NCBI GenBank assembly: GCA_017856055.1
Contig: JAFMFP010000004.1
Coordinates: 1 to 44,868, forward strand
Direction: 5' to 3'
DNA from: Fidelibacterota bacterium
GTDB taxonomy: Bacteria; Fidelibacterota; Marinisomatia; Marinisomatales; Marinisomataceae
DNA length: 44,868 bases
The position numbers and the translations under genes are program-made. This document shows positions 20,592-31,996 of this stretch, in pieces (position 1 is the stretch's first letter; every line of letters starts with the position of its first letter). The notes under the pieces were generated by a model, which had not been told where the DNA came from, did not search any database, and saw only the letters and a program-made list of their open reading frames with translations.

Positions 20592-21197
20592 CTAATTACC
20601 TAATTGATTTAATTCTTCCTTGGTCAATAAATCAGCAGAAGCATTTTGACTTTTTTGCAAAGCCCTTACATAATGTATTATAGACCATACATCTTCGTTT
20701 TTAATTTGATAGCCATAAGCTGGCATACTTCTTAGGCCATAAACGATTGTATTAAAAATTTCTCCATCAGGAAGGCCTTGTATCCTTTTATCATGAAGAT
20801 TTGCTGGGATTACAGGATAATCATACTGAGTAATTATGCCTTTTCCGTTTCCAACTTGTGAATGACAAACGCTACAATAGATATTAAATCTTTCTTGTCC
20901 ACGATTTAAGACATCCATCGATATAGTTAGAGGATTTTCTACAAGAAAAGTTCCATCCTCATTCTTTCCAGTAGAGAAAGCAATATCGTTTGAATATTCT
21001 CCTCTAGCAATAGTCCCTTCGATTGGCTTACGCATAGTAGAACCATCTTCAAAAAAATAACTTTCTTCTAATGATCTATATTTTTGTTGATTATCCATAT
21101 TCGGGTTTAGATGGATGGGAGTATTTTCAAATTTTGACCCTCTAAAACATCCTACCAATACAAAAATGCTAAGAAAAATTATACTAATTCTCATCAC
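20592..21197 (-). CDS. actE: Alternative Complex III monoheme cytochrome c lipoprotein ActE
   Basis: Lipobox FVLVGC; heme motif CSVCHSQVGNGKG; IVYGLRSMPAYGYQI. Confidence 0.9.
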   Translation of the reverse strand: MMRISIIFLSIFVLVGCFRGSKFENTPIHLNPNMDNQQKYRSLEESYFFEDGSTMRKPIEGTIARGEYSNDIAFSTGKNEDGTFLVENPLTISMDVLNRGQERFNIYCSVCHSQVGNGKGIITQYDYPVIPANLHDKRIQGLPDGEIFNTIVYGLRSMPAYGYQIKNEDVWSIIHYVRALQKSQNASADLLTKEELNQLGN

Positions 21198-21717
21198 TTA
21201 AAACCTCTATGTCTGTTCCACCAATTTCTTTTAAAAATGATTTAGTTTTATTTTCATCAAAAATTGGATCAGTTAATTCAATGCTAATATAAAACGCATC
21301 GCTTGAAACATCAGAAAACTTATCCGAATAAAAAACAGGGTGATTAAATCGTGGAATTTTATTTAAAAACATCATCCCAAACACTGCACCAAAGGCGCTA
21401 AAAAGTACCATAAGCTCAAAAGTAATAATTAGATATGCTGGGTAAGCAAAATACGGTTTACCACTAATATTTAAGGGATATTCAACAAGATGTACCCACG
21501 TTTGTAGCCCAAATCCAAATAGCGCACCTGTAAGACCCATTGCTCCAATAATAAAACCTAGCTTTGATCTTTTTAATCCCATTGCTTCATCCATTCCATG
21601 GATTGGAAAAGGAGAATGACAATCAAAATTTGTAAAACCACTATCTCTTACTTTTTCAGCAGCATGTAACAACGCTGAAGGAGATTCAAATTTTGCTATG
21701 ACACCATAATTAGCCAT
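21184..21717 (-). CDS. actD: Alternative Complex III subunit ActD (DUF3341)
   Basis: GVIAKFESPSALLHAAEKVRDSGFTNFDCHSPFPIHGMDEAMGLKRSKLGF. Confidence 0.93.
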   Translation of the reverse strand: MANYGVIAKFESPSALLHAAEKVRDSGFTNFDCHSPFPIHGMDEAMGLKRSKLGFIIGAMGLTGALFGFGLQTWVHLVEYPLNISGKPYFAYPAYLIITFELMVLFSAFGAVFGMMFLNKIPRFNHPVFYSDKFSDVSSDAFYISIELTDPIFDENKTKSFLKEIGGTDIEVLSDEN

Positions 21718-23105
21718 TAATGATCATCTCCATGATGAGGGTTTGATTCTGGAAGAACAAGTTTAGCTTCAGCAATAGATACCATTGGAAGAAATCTTAA
21801 AAATAATAAAAATCCTGTGAAAAATAATCCAAAAGTTCCTAAATAAATTGCTACATCCCAGATGGTTGGACTATACATTGCCCATGCACCAGGTAAAAAA
21901 TCTCTATGCAGAGTAATAACAACAATTACAAATCTCTCGAACCACATTCCAATATTGACAAGGATTGAAGTAATGAATAAAAATGGAATATGTCTTCTGT
22001 ATTTTGTGAACCAGAAAAATTGAGGTACGACAACATTACAGAAAATCATAGCCCAATAGCCCCACCAATATGGACCTAAAGCACGATTGACAAATGCAAA
22101 AGATTCATAGGGGTTACCACTATACCAAGCAACAAAAAATTCCATTGCATAAGCATACCCAACCATACATCCAGTCAATAACATAATCTGCGCCATCTTA
22201 TCAAGATGTTCTAGTGTAATGATATGACCTAGGTTATAAACTTTTCTTGCAATGATTGATAAAGTCATCACCATACCAAATCCAGAATAGATTGCTCCAG
22301 CAACAAAATACGGGGGGAAAATAGTAGTATGCCATCCAGGAATCACACTTGTTGCAAAGTCAGAACTAACTACACTATGAACCGATAGTACTAAAGGAGT
22401 TGAAATTCCGGCAAGTACTAAATATGCTAGTTCATAATGCTGCCATTGTCTATTTCCACCTCTCCATCCGAGAGCAAAAAACCCATAAACTTTTTTTCTT
22501 AAAGAGGTCTTAGCACGATCTCTTAATGTGGCTAAATCAGGAATAAGTCCGGTGTACCAGAATAACAAAGAAACAGTAAAGTAAGTAAATACAGCAAAAA
22601 AGTCCCAAATCAGCGGACTTCTAAAATTAGGCCACATCCCCATTTGATTTGGAAGAGGGAAAAACCAATAAGCTACCCATATTCTTCCAATGTGAATTCC
22701 GGGAAATACTAATGCACAAATAACTGCAAAAAGAGTCATTGTTTCTGCAAAACGATTAATGGCATTTCTCCAATTTTGTCTAAACAAATGTAAAATAGCA
22801 GAAATCAAGGTTCCAGCATGGCCAATACCTACCCACCAAACAAAATTTATGATAGCCCATCCCCATGCAACAGGCATATTAATACCCCAAATTCCGGTAC
22901 CTTCCCAAATTAGATAACCAAGACTTCCAGCAAATACTCCAAGAAGTGATAGAGCAAGTCCGAAAAGTAACCACCATTGAATAGGAGTTTTTTTCTGTTC
23001 TGGAACACCTGCAATGTCATTTGTAATAGATGTAAAAGTTTGATTGCCTGGTAAAAGCTGTTCTGCGTTTACTAGAGCTCTTGATTTATAATCTGACTTT
23101 TGCAT
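21717..23105 (-). CDS. actC: Alternative Complex III NrfD-like membrane subunit ActC
   Basis: [37 protein letters not shown]-type NrfD/PsrC sequence; position in cluster. Confidence 0.94.
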   Translation of the reverse strand: MQKSDYKSRALVNAEQLLPGNQTFTSITNDIAGVPEQKKTPIQWWLLFGLALSLLGVFAGSLGYLIWEGTGIWGINMPVAWGWAIINFVWWVGIGHAGTLISAILHLFRQNWRNAINRFAETMTLFAVICALVFPGIHIGRIWVAYWFFPLPNQMGMWPNFRSPLIWDFFAVFTYFTVSLLFWYTGLIPDLATLRDRAKTSLRKKVYGFFALGWRGGNRQWQHYELAYLVLAGISTPLVLSVHSVVSSDFATSVIPGWHTTIFPPYFVAGAIYSGFGMVMTLSIIARKVYNLGHIITLEHLDKMAQIMLLTGCMVGYAYAMEFFVAWYSGNPYESFAFVNRALGPYWWGYWAMIFCNVVVPQFFWFTKYRRHIPFLFITSILVNIGMWFERFVIVVITLHRDFLPGAWAMYSPTIWDVAIYLGTFGLFFTGFLLFLRFLPMVSIAEAKLVLPESNPHHGDDH

Positions 23106-23110
23106 AATGA

Positions 23111-26100
23111 CTAATGATGTCCCTTAGTTGAATGAGACGAAACTAATTTTGGATTTTGATTTCTTATTTTTGCTAAATAAGTAGTTCTAGGACTGGTACC
23201 TAATTGACCAAGCAAAGCATAATCTCTATTACGTTTTTTAGCTTTACTAACCTCACTATTGGGATCGTTGATATCCCCAAATTTAATAGCATCTGCTGGA
23301 CATGATTGTTGACATGCAACTTTAATTTCACCATCAATAATGTCTCTATTTTCTTTATTGGCAGTTATTCTAGCTTCAGTAACTCTTTGATAACAATAGG
23401 TACATTTTTCCATTACTCCTCTAAAACGAACACTAACATCGGGATTCATGGCCATTTGGACTACTTCAGGTAGATCTCTTGTATAATTATAAAAATTAAA
23501 CTTCCTTACCTTGTATGGACAATTGTTTGCACAATATCTAGTTCCAAGACAACGATTATATGTCATTTGATTGACTCCATCCGTTGAATGTGTTGTAGCA
23601 GCTACAGGACAAACTTGCTCACATGGAGCTAATTCACAATGTACACAGGCAACAGATTGGGTGGATACTTCTGGATTATCAGGATCACCTGAAAAATAAT
23701 TATCTATTCTAATCCAATGCATTTCTCTTCCATTCATCACTTGTTGTTTACCCACAACTGGGATATTGTTTTCACTTTGACATGCAATCGAACACGCGTT
23801 ACATCCAGTACAACTTGTCAAATCGATAGACATTCCCCATTGTGGTCCTTTCGAGTAATCGTATTCTTTCTCAGGGTTATACATTGAATGATCTGCTAAT
23901 GATCTTTTCTTGTCAGGAAGATGCTCTTTAACAGCGTCAATTACAAAATCGGGATGTTTTTTATATTCATCTAAAGTAGTTTGTTTTACAATCTCAGGAA
24001 TTCTAGATTGAATTGCATCAGATGATAATGATGAAAATCCTGGAGCAGCTTTGTGATCTTCTTCTAAACCATAATGATCCTGTGTACCAGCTAAAGGATA
24101 GTTTTTATTTAAAACTTCCATCTCAATGCCAGAAATAAGATGCATCGTATCAGTTTTTCTTAAAGGGTAGACGTTAAAACCTACACCGCTTCCAATTCTT
24201 CCTGAAAATTCTCGTCCATATCCTAGCTCAACTGTAATGGTTTTAGAATTTTGACCAGGCAAAATCCACACTGGAATTTCAATTATAGAATCTGAAGATT
24301 TAATGCGCAATAATTGACCATTACGGACTTTCAACTCTTTCGCTAATTTTAGACTAATAAAAGCAGCATTATCCCAAGTTAAATGAGATATAGGCTTCGG
24401 TAGCTCTTGTAACCAACCATTATTAGAAAATCTACCATCATAAACAGTAGGAGATGGAGTAAATACTAATTCAAATGAATCCTGATTTTGGACATTTTGT
24501 GATGAATAAGATTTTGATGATTTTCTAGAGATTTTGACTGGACTAACATATTGTTTAGCATAAAAACCATCATGTAATACTTTTTCCCAAGAACGATTAA
24601 AGTTTGAACTTGCAAGAATTTCTTTCCAATTATTTTTTACAAACTCATAAGAAGAAATATCTTCTCCATAAACTAATAATGACAAAACATTTATAAGATT
24701 TTTTGAATTAAAAAGAGGTTGAATCTGAGGTTGAATAATACTTAAATAACCATCGATTGAGCAAGCATCTCCCCATGTTTCCAAATAATGAGATTCAGCA
24801 ATATGCCAATCACATTTTTTAGATGTTTCGTCATAATAATTACTCAAATGAACAGTATTTGGAACAAGATCAATTAAATTACCAAAATCTAAATCTGCTG
24901 GGGCATCGTAAACTGGGTTTGCGCCTAGAATAAATAGAGTATCGACTTCCTTATTTTTAATCTTCTTGCACAAGACCTGTAAATCAGATATGGAGGAAGT
25001 ATTTTCAGATGGATAATAATCAATATTTGATCCAAGCAGAAAATTGATCGTCGCAATTAATTCATGAGATTCAGCGCCTAATGAATCTCCACCAATCACA
25101 ATACATTTTTTTCTATTTACATATAAATCTTCTGCAACAGTTTTTATCCAAAGATTGTTAGTTGATTTTTTAGCATTAACTTCAATTTTCATTCCTAACT
25201 GTTTTAGTTCATGAGCTAACTCAACTAATAGATTGTGATATTCACTAGCTCTAATATTTAAACGATGGTCTGCAGACGAACCAGTCACTGACATTGAAGA
25301 TTCAGCAACATACAAACGATTCATTTCTGAATTTTCGTTCTCTAAATTTCTTTTTGAAGAAAATGTTCTTGTATTGTAGATACTATTATCATCTACTCCG
25401 AGAAAATCTGAACCTACAGATAAAACAATTTGAGCTTTGTCAAAATTATAAATCGGTTGATATTTTTTCCCAAAAGCAGCTTCAATTCCTAATAACACAT
25501 TTTCATTACTAATTGGCTCATAAATGGTCCATGATGAATTTGGAAATTTTTTAAGAAAGTCTTTTTTAATTTTTTTAACAGATAATGAAGATGATTCTCC
25601 TGAAAGAATGGCCACCTTGCTATCAACATTATCTTTTAGACTTTGAATAGATTCAAGATACTTTGTCCATTCAATTTTTTTACCTTTGAGCTTTACACCT
25701 CTTGCACGATCTGGATCATACATATTTAGAGTACTTGATTGAACATAGACATTAGATTTTCCACCAGTTATCGAATGTAAAGCATTACCTTCAATTTTAA
25801 TAGGTCTCCCATCATGATTTTCTACAACCAAACCAAAAGCATTATTTTTAAATGGCATTGTTGTAGAATAATACTTTGGTATTCCAGGAATTGTATTTCT
25901 TTTGGCCTCAACATAAGGTATAATTTTTTGAACAGGTTTTTTACATCCTTCTAAGCCAGCTAGAGCAACAGATGCTGCAATAAGAGACATAAAGTTTCTT
26001 CTGGAAATATTGGTATCTTCATTATGATCTGATTGTTTAAGAAACTTATCATAGTCTTCTGAAGAAGAAATATCTTTTAAACTTTTCCAATATCCAAAGT

Positions 26101-26185
26101 TTTGATTAGGAAGTGTTGAATCTACCGGTTGATTTACATCAACAAATTCTTGATTTTTCTTCTTTATCTGTGACATTTCTGACAA
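23111..26185 (-). CDS. actB: Alternative Complex III ActB: molybdopterin-oxidoreductase-like domain fused to ferredoxin-like domain
   Basis: Tat-like [18 protein letters not shown]-terminal Fe-S cysteine motifs [50 protein letters not shown]. Confidence 0.94.
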   Translation of the reverse strand: MSEMSQIKKKNQEFVDVNQPVDSTLPNQNFGYWKSLKDISSSEDYDKFLKQSDHNEDTNISRRNFMSLIAASVALAGLEGCKKPVQKIIPYVEAKRNTIPGIPKYYSTTMPFKNNAFGLVVENHDGRPIKIEGNALHSITGGKSNVYVQSSTLNMYDPDRARGVKLKGKKIEWTKYLESIQSLKDNVDSKVAILSGESSSLSVKKIKKDFLKKFPNSSWTIYEPISNENVLLGIEAAFGKKYQPIYNFDKAQIVLSVGSDFLGVDDNSIYNTRTFSSKRNLENENSEMNRLYVAESSMSVTGSSADHRLNIRASEYHNLLVELAHELKQLGMKIEVNAKKSTNNLWIKTVAEDLYVNRKKCIVIGGDSLGAESHELIATINFLLGSNIDYYPSENTSSISDLQVLCKKIKNKEVDTLFILGANPVYDAPADLDFGNLIDLVPNTVHLSNYYDETSKKCDWHIAESHYLETWGDACSIDGYLSIIQPQIQPLFNSKNLINVLSLLVYGEDISSYEFVKNNWKEILASSNFNRSWEKVLHDGFYAKQYVSPVKISRKSSKSYSSQNVQNQDSFELVFTPSPTVYDGRFSNNGWLQELPKPISHLTWDNAAFISLKLAKELKVRNGQLLRIKSSDSIIEIPVWILPGQNSKTITVELGYGREFSGRIGSGVGFNVYPLRKTDTMHLISGIEMEVLNKNYPLAGTQDHYGLEEDHKAAPGFSSLSSDAIQSRIPEIVKQTTLDEYKKHPDFVIDAVKEHLPDKKRSLADHSMYNPEKEYDYSKGPQWGMSIDLTSCTGCNACSIACQSENNIPVVGKQQVMNGREMHWIRIDNYFSGDPDNPEVSTQSVACVHCELAPCEQVCPVAATTHSTDGVNQMTYNRCLGTRYCANNCPYKVRKFNFYNYTRDLPEVVQMAMNPDVSVRFRGVMEKCTYCYQRVTEARITANKENRDIIDGEIKVACQQSCPADAIKFGDINDPNSEVSKAKKRNRDYALLGQLGTSPRTTYLAKIRNQNPKLVSSHSTKGHH

Positions 26186-26811
26186 TCTCCTACAGGTCTC
26201 TCATCTGCATGATTAACCATCCATGAAGCTATAAATTTATCGTAATCAGCAGGTGGTGTCCAATACATATTTGTAACTTCACTCACTGGTCTAACTTCAG
26301 GTGAATCAGATCGATGACAATCAAGACACCAATCCATACTTAATGGCTCAGCCTGATAAACCACTTCCATTTCTGCAATATTTCCATGACAAGTTATACA
26401 GGCAACGCCATCATTAACGTGAACACTATGATTAAAATAAGCGTACTCAGGAAGCATATGAACTTTAACCCATTCGATTGGCATTCCTGTTTCCCAACTT
26501 TGACGAACTAATTCCAATTTATCACTGTCAGTTTTGACATAAGTATGACAACCCATACAGGTCTCGGTTGGAGGTATCACTGCTGAATATCCTTGCTCGA
26601 CACCTACATGACAATACCTACAATCAATTCCTAAATCACCAGCATGCAATTTGTGACTATAGGGAACTGGTTGTTTTGGCGCATAACCAACATCCGTATA
26701 ATAAGGAGAACCATAATACCAGATAAATGCAGATAAAGAGAAAAGCAATAAAAAAGCTCCGATGAGAAAAATTCCCGGAAAGTTATTTGTCCATTTTGGA
26801 AAAATTTGCAT
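26164..26811 (-). CDS. actA: Alternative Complex III pentaheme cytochrome c ActA
   Basis: Five CxxCH motifs (CRYCH, CMGCH, CITCH, CLDCH, CQKCH) and an N-terminal TM helix. Confidence 0.94.
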   Translation of the reverse strand: MQIFPKWTNNFPGIFLIGAFLLLFSLSAFIWYYGSPYYTDVGYAPKQPVPYSHKLHAGDLGIDCRYCHVGVEQGYSAVIPPTETCMGCHTYVKTDSDKLELVRQSWETGMPIEWVKVHMLPEYAYFNHSVHVNDGVACITCHGNIAEMEVVYQAEPLSMDWCLDCHRSDSPEVRPVSEVTNMYWTPPADYDKFIASWMVNHADERPVGDCQKCHR

Positions 26812-26917
26812 AAATATTTAAAAAAAATTTTAGGTAAACTTTACATTTTTATTATCAATCAGTCAACAAGAAAACTTTCATAGATAAGTTTAAAATTATA
26901 TTAATAAATTACGTATC

Positions 26918-28327
26918 ATGAACAATTCAAATCAAATAATTCTGTCATCAGTTTTATATTGGTTTTCACAAAAAAAATGGTTTGTATTTAGCATTTTAAT
27001 AGGGATTATACTTCTAAATTTAACTACTCCAGTTGGGCTATCTATCGCCGCCTATCATAGTTTAATAATCTTAATTATGACATTCATTTTAGTAATGACT
27101 GAACCAATTCCTTTCCCTGCAATAGCATTGCTTGCTCTAGTTCTTCAGGTCATTCTCGGAGTTGTTTCAACAGAGGAGTTATCTTCAACTCTAATGAATG
27201 ATGCTGTCATATTTGTTATGGGTTCATTAATGTTTGCAATAGCTATAATACATCAAGGATTGGATATAAGATTAGCTGAAATCATTCTAAAAATTTTTGG
27301 AAAATCAAAAAGAATGTTAATTGCTGGACTAATGTTGATATCATCAATTCTATCTTCTTTTTTGGGAGAACATACAGTGATTGCTTTAATGTTACCTATT
27401 GGACTCTCCATGATAAAAAACTTAGACACCTCAAACAATGACAGTAAAAATGCCATACTATTAGTCCTTTTCTCAATAGCATATGGAACTATTATAGGTT
27501 CGATAGGTACGCCATCGGGAGGAGCTAGAAATGTTATCATGATAAATTATTTACAAGAATTTAGTGATATAAGAATCGACTATTGGAATTGGATAGAGCA
27601 TGCTTATCCTATCTTGTTTGTACAATTGATTGTCGCATACATTGTACTCCAATTTGCGTTTCCATCTACTTTAAAAAATATCAAACTTTCCGGTTATAAA
27701 AGGGATATCAAGAAAAGATCTATCCAAGAAAATATGAGTAATCTTTTTGCTTTAGTGATTGTTTTATTAGTTATCCTTTCCTGGTTTTTATTAAATGAAA
27801 AATTTGGCTTAGGAATTATAGCTGTTTCAGGAGCACTGATTTTTATGCTTTTTGGGATGATTAATTGGGAAACGATAAATAAAAATACTAATTGGGGTGT
27901 AATTCTTTTATTTGCATCTACAATTTCCTTAGGAATTCAAATAAATGAAACAGGAGCATCTGGTTGGCTTGTTGAAAAATTTAATTTTCTTTTAGCTGAA
28001 TTTTTTGCCGGTTCTGAAAATATGAGTTGGACATTCATGGCAATCATTAGCGGTATCACTGCCAATTTTTTTACTAGCTCTGCTACCGTATCTCTTTTAG
28101 GACCAATGGCTATTCAGCTTCAACCAAATGATATCACATTTGCTCTTTCATCAGCTATTGCATCAAGTTTTTCTTTTTTAACAGTCATTTCATCTCCTGC
28201 AGCTATGATTATTTATTCTACAGGTTTAGTCAATACAAAAGTTTTTTTCAGGGTGGGGATAATGATGTTTTTAAGTTCCATTCTTATCTTATATTTTATG
28301 TCTAAATTTTACTGGATACATTTATGA
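26918..28327 (+). CDS. DASS/SLC13-family sodium:anion (dicarboxylate or sulfate) symporter
   Basis: Polytopic; GTIIGSIGTPSGGARNVIMI and ANFFTSSATVSLLGPMAI are DASS-like hairpin motifs. Confidence 0.85.
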   Translation: MNNSNQIILSSVLYWFSQKKWFVFSILIGIILLNLTTPVGLSIAAYHSLIILIMTFILVMTEPIPFPAIALLALVLQVILGVVSTEELSSTLMNDAVIFVMGSLMFAIAIIHQGLDIRLAEIILKIFGKSKRMLIAGLMLISSILSSFLGEHTVIALMLPIGLSMIKNLDTSNNDSKNAILLVLFSIAYGTIIGSIGTPSGGARNVIMINYLQEFSDIRIDYWNWIEHAYPILFVQLIVAYIVLQFAFPSTLKNIKLSGYKRDIKKRSIQENMSNLFALVIVLLVILSWFLLNEKFGLGIIAVSGALIFMLFGMINWETINKNTNWGVILLFASTISLGIQINETGASGWLVEKFNFLLAEFFAGSENMSWTFMAIISGITANFFTSSATVSLLGPMAIQLQPNDITFALSSAIASSFSFLTVISSPAAMIIYSTGLVNTKVFFRVGIMMFLSSILILYFMSKFYWIHL

Positions 28328-29199
28328 AAATATTGATTGCTATTGGAGGAATAGATTTTTCAAAACCTACCCTCAATATGGGTATGGAAATTGCGAGTGC
28401 ATTTGAAGCATCGTCAACAATAGCATATGTTGGAAAAAAAATTAGTCAATTCTCTGAAAAAGACGTGAGTGTTGTTCATCAAAGTTTAGATAATAGACAA
28501 CTGTATAGACCTGGAATCAGAACGTTAGAATGGGCTTGTAATTTTCTAGAAACCAAAGGTTATATCGATAGTAATTCTTCTGCAAATTTTGATGACCATC
28601 TATTAATTGATGAAGATAATTCTAGAATGAAAGTATTATTAAAATCAAAAAACTCAGATAACATAGATTTGATATTAAGAACTGGTGAAATTATTGATCA
28701 ACTTAGAGATGAAGTTTTTTCGAATGGACATGACATTACTGTTGTTGGTGGAGGGAAAAATAAAGGAATCTATCATGATTTGATAGAATTTATCCACTCA
28801 TCAATTTTAGTAGTAAAAAACTTTTCATTTAATAAGAAGTATAAGATTCTTCTTCCAATAAACAATACTAAGGGGTCAAAGAAAGCAACTGAAATGGCTA
28901 TTAGACTTGCCCAACACTATAAAACTGAAATACATATTGTTTATGTTAAAGATAAGAAAGAGAAGGATGTAGTAAAATCAATTGAGACAACCTCTAATCA
29001 ACTTTCAAAACTTAAGATTAAAAATGAAACTTTTCTCCTTGAAGGAGACCCGGTAAAGTCGATTACAGAATTTGCAAAAGATGATTATATCATCTCTTTA
29101 GGAGTATCCAATAAAAATCCTATCAAAAACTTTTTCTTTGGAAGTAAGCCAATCAGCATATCTAAACAATGTAATTGTCCTGTACTTCTTGTTAAATAA
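28324..29199 (+). CDS. Universal stress protein (UspA family), apparently two-domain
   Basis: YKILLPINNTKGSKKATEMAIRLAQHYKTEIHIVYV and C-terminal FGSKPISISKQCNCPVLLVK; ATGA overlap with the transporter. Confidence 0.82.
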   Translation: MKILIAIGGIDFSKPTLNMGMEIASAFEASSTIAYVGKKISQFSEKDVSVVHQSLDNRQLYRPGIRTLEWACNFLETKGYIDSNSSANFDDHLLIDEDNSRMKVLLKSKNSDNIDLILRTGEIIDQLRDEVFSNGHDITVVGGGKNKGIYHDLIEFIHSSILVVKNFSFNKKYKILLPINNTKGSKKATEMAIRLAQHYKTEIHIVYVKDKKEKDVVKSIETTSNQLSKLKIKNETFLLEGDPVKSITEFAKDDYIISLGVSNKNPIKNFFFGSKPISISKQCNCPVLLVK

Positions 29200-29706
29200 T
29201 TACTTTTGAATAATTTCTAATACCTTATCGTAATCAGGTTCATGTCCAGTTTGTTCAACTAGTTCTGTGTATTCGATAGTTCCATTTTGATTTAATACAA
29301 GAACACATCGAGCTAAGAGTCCTTGAAATTTTGCGTTTTGGTGAATGATTCCATATTTTTCCCCAAATTGATGATTTCTCATATCTGACAAGAAAACAAC
29401 ATTATTTAAATCGTTTTCATAACAAAAATTTTCTTGATTCCATGGCAAATCTTTAGAAATACACAATACGATAACATCATTCAATGTTTCAACAATTTCA
29501 TTGAAGCGTTTAGCAGAAGCTGAGCAAACAGGAGTGTTTATTGTTGGGAAAATATTCATCACAATTCTTTTACCGGCGTAATCACCTAGTGATCGATTTT
29601 CCAAGTTTTTCCCTTCGACTAATAGAAAATCTGGCGCTTGTGAACCTACTGAAGGAAGGTTACCATTTAACTGAACTATTGTTTCCCCTAAAAGAACCTG
29701 AGTCAT
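29200..29706 (-). CDS. tpx: Thiol peroxidase (Tpx, atypical 2-Cys peroxiredoxin)
   Basis: FPTINTPVCSASAKRFNEIV and second Cys in LLARCVLVL. Confidence 0.94.
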   Translation of the reverse strand: MTQVLLGETIVQLNGNLPSVGSQAPDFLLVEGKNLENRSLGDYAGKRIVMNIFPTINTPVCSASAKRFNEIVETLNDVIVLCISKDLPWNQENFCYENDLNNVVFLSDMRNHQFGEKYGIIHQNAKFQGLLARCVLVLNQNGTIEYTELVEQTGHEPDYDKVLEIIQK

Positions 29707-29786
29707 TTTTATACCTCATATATTTGATTAAAATTTTATAAATTGACTTAAAATTTAATTACATAAAAAAAAATTATGGAGAAATT

Positions 29787-30380
29787 ATGAGCAAATTTTT
29801 ACTTCCGACACTACCTTACAACGAAAATAGTTTATCCCCAGTTATTTCTTCTGCAACTGTTGATCTTCACTATGGCAAACATCATCAAGCATATTACACA
29901 ATGCTAAACAATTTAATTGAAAACTCAGAATACGAAAGTATGAGCTTAGATGAGATAGTTATAAAAAGTTTTAATGATAAACAGCAAAAAATTTTTAATA
30001 ATGCTGGTCAAGCTTGGAACCATAATTTATACTGGAATCAAATGTCTCCAAATGGGAAAACGATGATTCAATCAAAACTAGCCTCTAAAATTGAAGAATC
30101 TTTCGAAACTTTTGACAACTTTGTTCAACAATTTACTACTGCCTCATTAGGAGTTTTTGGAAGTGGTTGGACATGGTTAGTTGAAAAAGATAATACGCTT
30201 GCAATTATGGGTCTTCCTAATGCTGAAAACCCACTAACATATAATCAGCATGCATTGATGGGAATAGATGTATGGGAACATGCTTACTATCTAGACTATA
30301 AGAATCTTCGAGGTGATTACGTTAAAGCTATTTTAGAAAATTTAATTAACTGGGATTTTGTAGAAAATCGTCTTTCTTAG
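29787..30380 (+). CDS. sodB: Superoxide dismutase, Fe (or Fe/Mn) type
   Basis: HYGKHHQAYY, NAGQAWNHNLYW, DVWEHAYYLDYKN. Confidence 0.96.
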   Translation: MSKFLLPTLPYNENSLSPVISSATVDLHYGKHHQAYYTMLNNLIENSEYESMSLDEIVIKSFNDKQQKIFNNAGQAWNHNLYWNQMSPNGKTMIQSKLASKIEESFETFDNFVQQFTTASLGVFGSGWTWLVEKDNTLAIMGLPNAENPLTYNQHALMGIDVWEHAYYLDYKNLRGDYVKAILENLINWDFVENRLS

Positions 30381-30385
30381 TCTCA

Positions 30386-31006
30386 ATGGACATAGTAGAG
30401 CATGCAACTCTTGTTCTTAACGGACAATTCCCTTTAAATAAGGAACATATAACATTAATTAAAGGGTCACCTAATTTAATTGCTGCCGATGGATCCTTAA
30501 ACAACTTGATTGAAAATAAAATTATTCCTCAATATGTAATTGGGGATATGGATTCGGTTGAAAAAAATCTTATTGAAAAATATAATATTGAATCCACTAA
30601 AATTAAGGACCAAAGTAAAACAGATTTTGAAAAAATTTTAATTTGGTGTTTAGAAAAAAAAATTCAAAAAATATCTATTTTTGGCATAAGCGGTAAGGAT
30701 GAAGATCATCATTTATCAAATCTGCTGACTTTGAATAAGTTTTCTCAAAAAATAATTCTACAAGCTTTTACGGATAATTTTATCATTACACCAATCTCTT
30801 CTTATAAAAAATTTAAATCATTTAAAAATCAAATTGTGAGTATCATGACATTTGAAAAAGAGAGTTTGATTCAATCTAAAAACTTATTTTACGAACTTAA
30901 TCAAGCAAAAATTACCCCATCAAATTTTTCTATAAGAAATATATCGATGGGCGACCAATTTGAAATTGAGACTTCAAATAAAGTTTTAATTTTTCAAAAA
31001 AATTAA
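30386..31006 (+). CDS. thiN: Thiamine pyrophosphokinase
   Basis: LVLNGQFP, IAADGSLNNLI, YVIGDMDSV, GKDEDHHLSNL. Confidence 0.88.
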   Translation: MDIVEHATLVLNGQFPLNKEHITLIKGSPNLIAADGSLNNLIENKIIPQYVIGDMDSVEKNLIEKYNIESTKIKDQSKTDFEKILIWCLEKKIQKISIFGISGKDEDHHLSNLLTLNKFSQKIILQAFTDNFIITPISSYKKFKSFKNQIVSIMTFEKESLIQSKNLFYELNQAKITPSNFSIRNISMGDQFEIETSNKVLIFQKN

Positions 31007-31993
31007 TTAAAGAAGTCCTTGAGAGGCTAAACTATTAGCCTTTGCTCTATTTAAAAAAGCTTTCTGACCAGGGAAAATATTACTTGATTGACCTTTCCAA
31101 GTATTGAGAGCTGATGTCTGTAAAGCTCTACCATATGAAAAAGTTAACTTCCATGGATTTGTTGATAGATTCATTTGATTTAAATGACGAGTTGCTAAAT
31201 CTTCAGATTGTCCGCCTGACAGGAATGCAATACCGGGAACACTGGATGGTACATTATTTTTTAAACACTGTAAAGTCAATTCTGCAACCTCTTCAATGCT
31301 GGACTGAGAACTACATTCATAACCAGATAAAACCATATTTGGTTTCAAAATCATTCCTTCAAAATTGATAGATTTTGAACTTAAAGATTCAAAAACCAAA
31401 TTTAATACTTTTGAGGTCACATCATATGACTTTTGAATAGAATGATTACCATCCATCAGAACTTCCGGTTCGACAATTGGGACTAATCCGATTGATTGAC
31501 AGATTAAAGCATACTCTGCAAGATCTTCAGAATTTTTTTGAATACATTGATCGCTTGGAAGATCGTTAGTTATATGGAAAACAGATCTCCATTTAGAAAA
31601 CTTAGCACCTCTAGAGAAATAAAAAGATGATCTATCATACAAATCTTCAAGGCCTATGGTTCGTTGTTCTTGTTTAGCAGAATCCAAAGATGTCAACCCT
31701 AAGTCTACCTTGATTCCAGGTAAAATATTTTTTGATGACAAAAATTCTGGATACAATTGACCTGAAGAAAGATCTTTCTGAGTGAAAGTTTCATCGAATA
31801 AAATGATACCACTAATATAGTTTTCTAATTCAGGAGAATTAAAAAGCATGTCTCTATATTGATTTCTAGTTAATGCATTAGATTCAAGATTAATAGAATC
31901 AAATCTCTTTTTGCATGTAGGAGTACTCTCATCAGCAGCAAGGATACCTTTTCCAGACTGAACCATTTGATTAGCTATTTTTTCAAGACTCAT
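31007..31993 (-). CDS. Fructose-bisphosphate aldolase class I
   Basis: GKGILAADESTPTCKKRF, LVPIVEPEVLMDG, MILKPNMVLSG, IAFLSGGQSEDLATRHLN. Confidence 0.96.
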   Translation of the reverse strand: MSLEKIANQMVQSGKGILAADESTPTCKKRFDSINLESNALTRNQYRDMLFNSPELENYISGIILFDETFTQKDLSSGQLYPEFLSSKNILPGIKVDLGLTSLDSAKQEQRTIGLEDLYDRSSFYFSRGAKFSKWRSVFHITNDLPSDQCIQKNSEDLAEYALICQSIGLVPIVEPEVLMDGNHSIQKSYDVTSKVLNLVFESLSSKSINFEGMILKPNMVLSGYECSSQSSIEEVAELTLQCLKNNVPSSVPGIAFLSGGQSEDLATRHLNQMNLSTNPWKLTFSYGRALQTSALNTWKGQSSNIFPGQKAFLNRAKANSLASQGLL

Positions 31994-31996
31994 AAG

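Noticed and set aside
25294-25512. 72-aa plus-strand ORF inside actB
   Set aside because: Antisense to actB, low complexity, no support.
30381-30385. TPP riboswitch before thiN
   Set aside because: Spacer from sodB is only 5 bp; no THI-box-like sequence.
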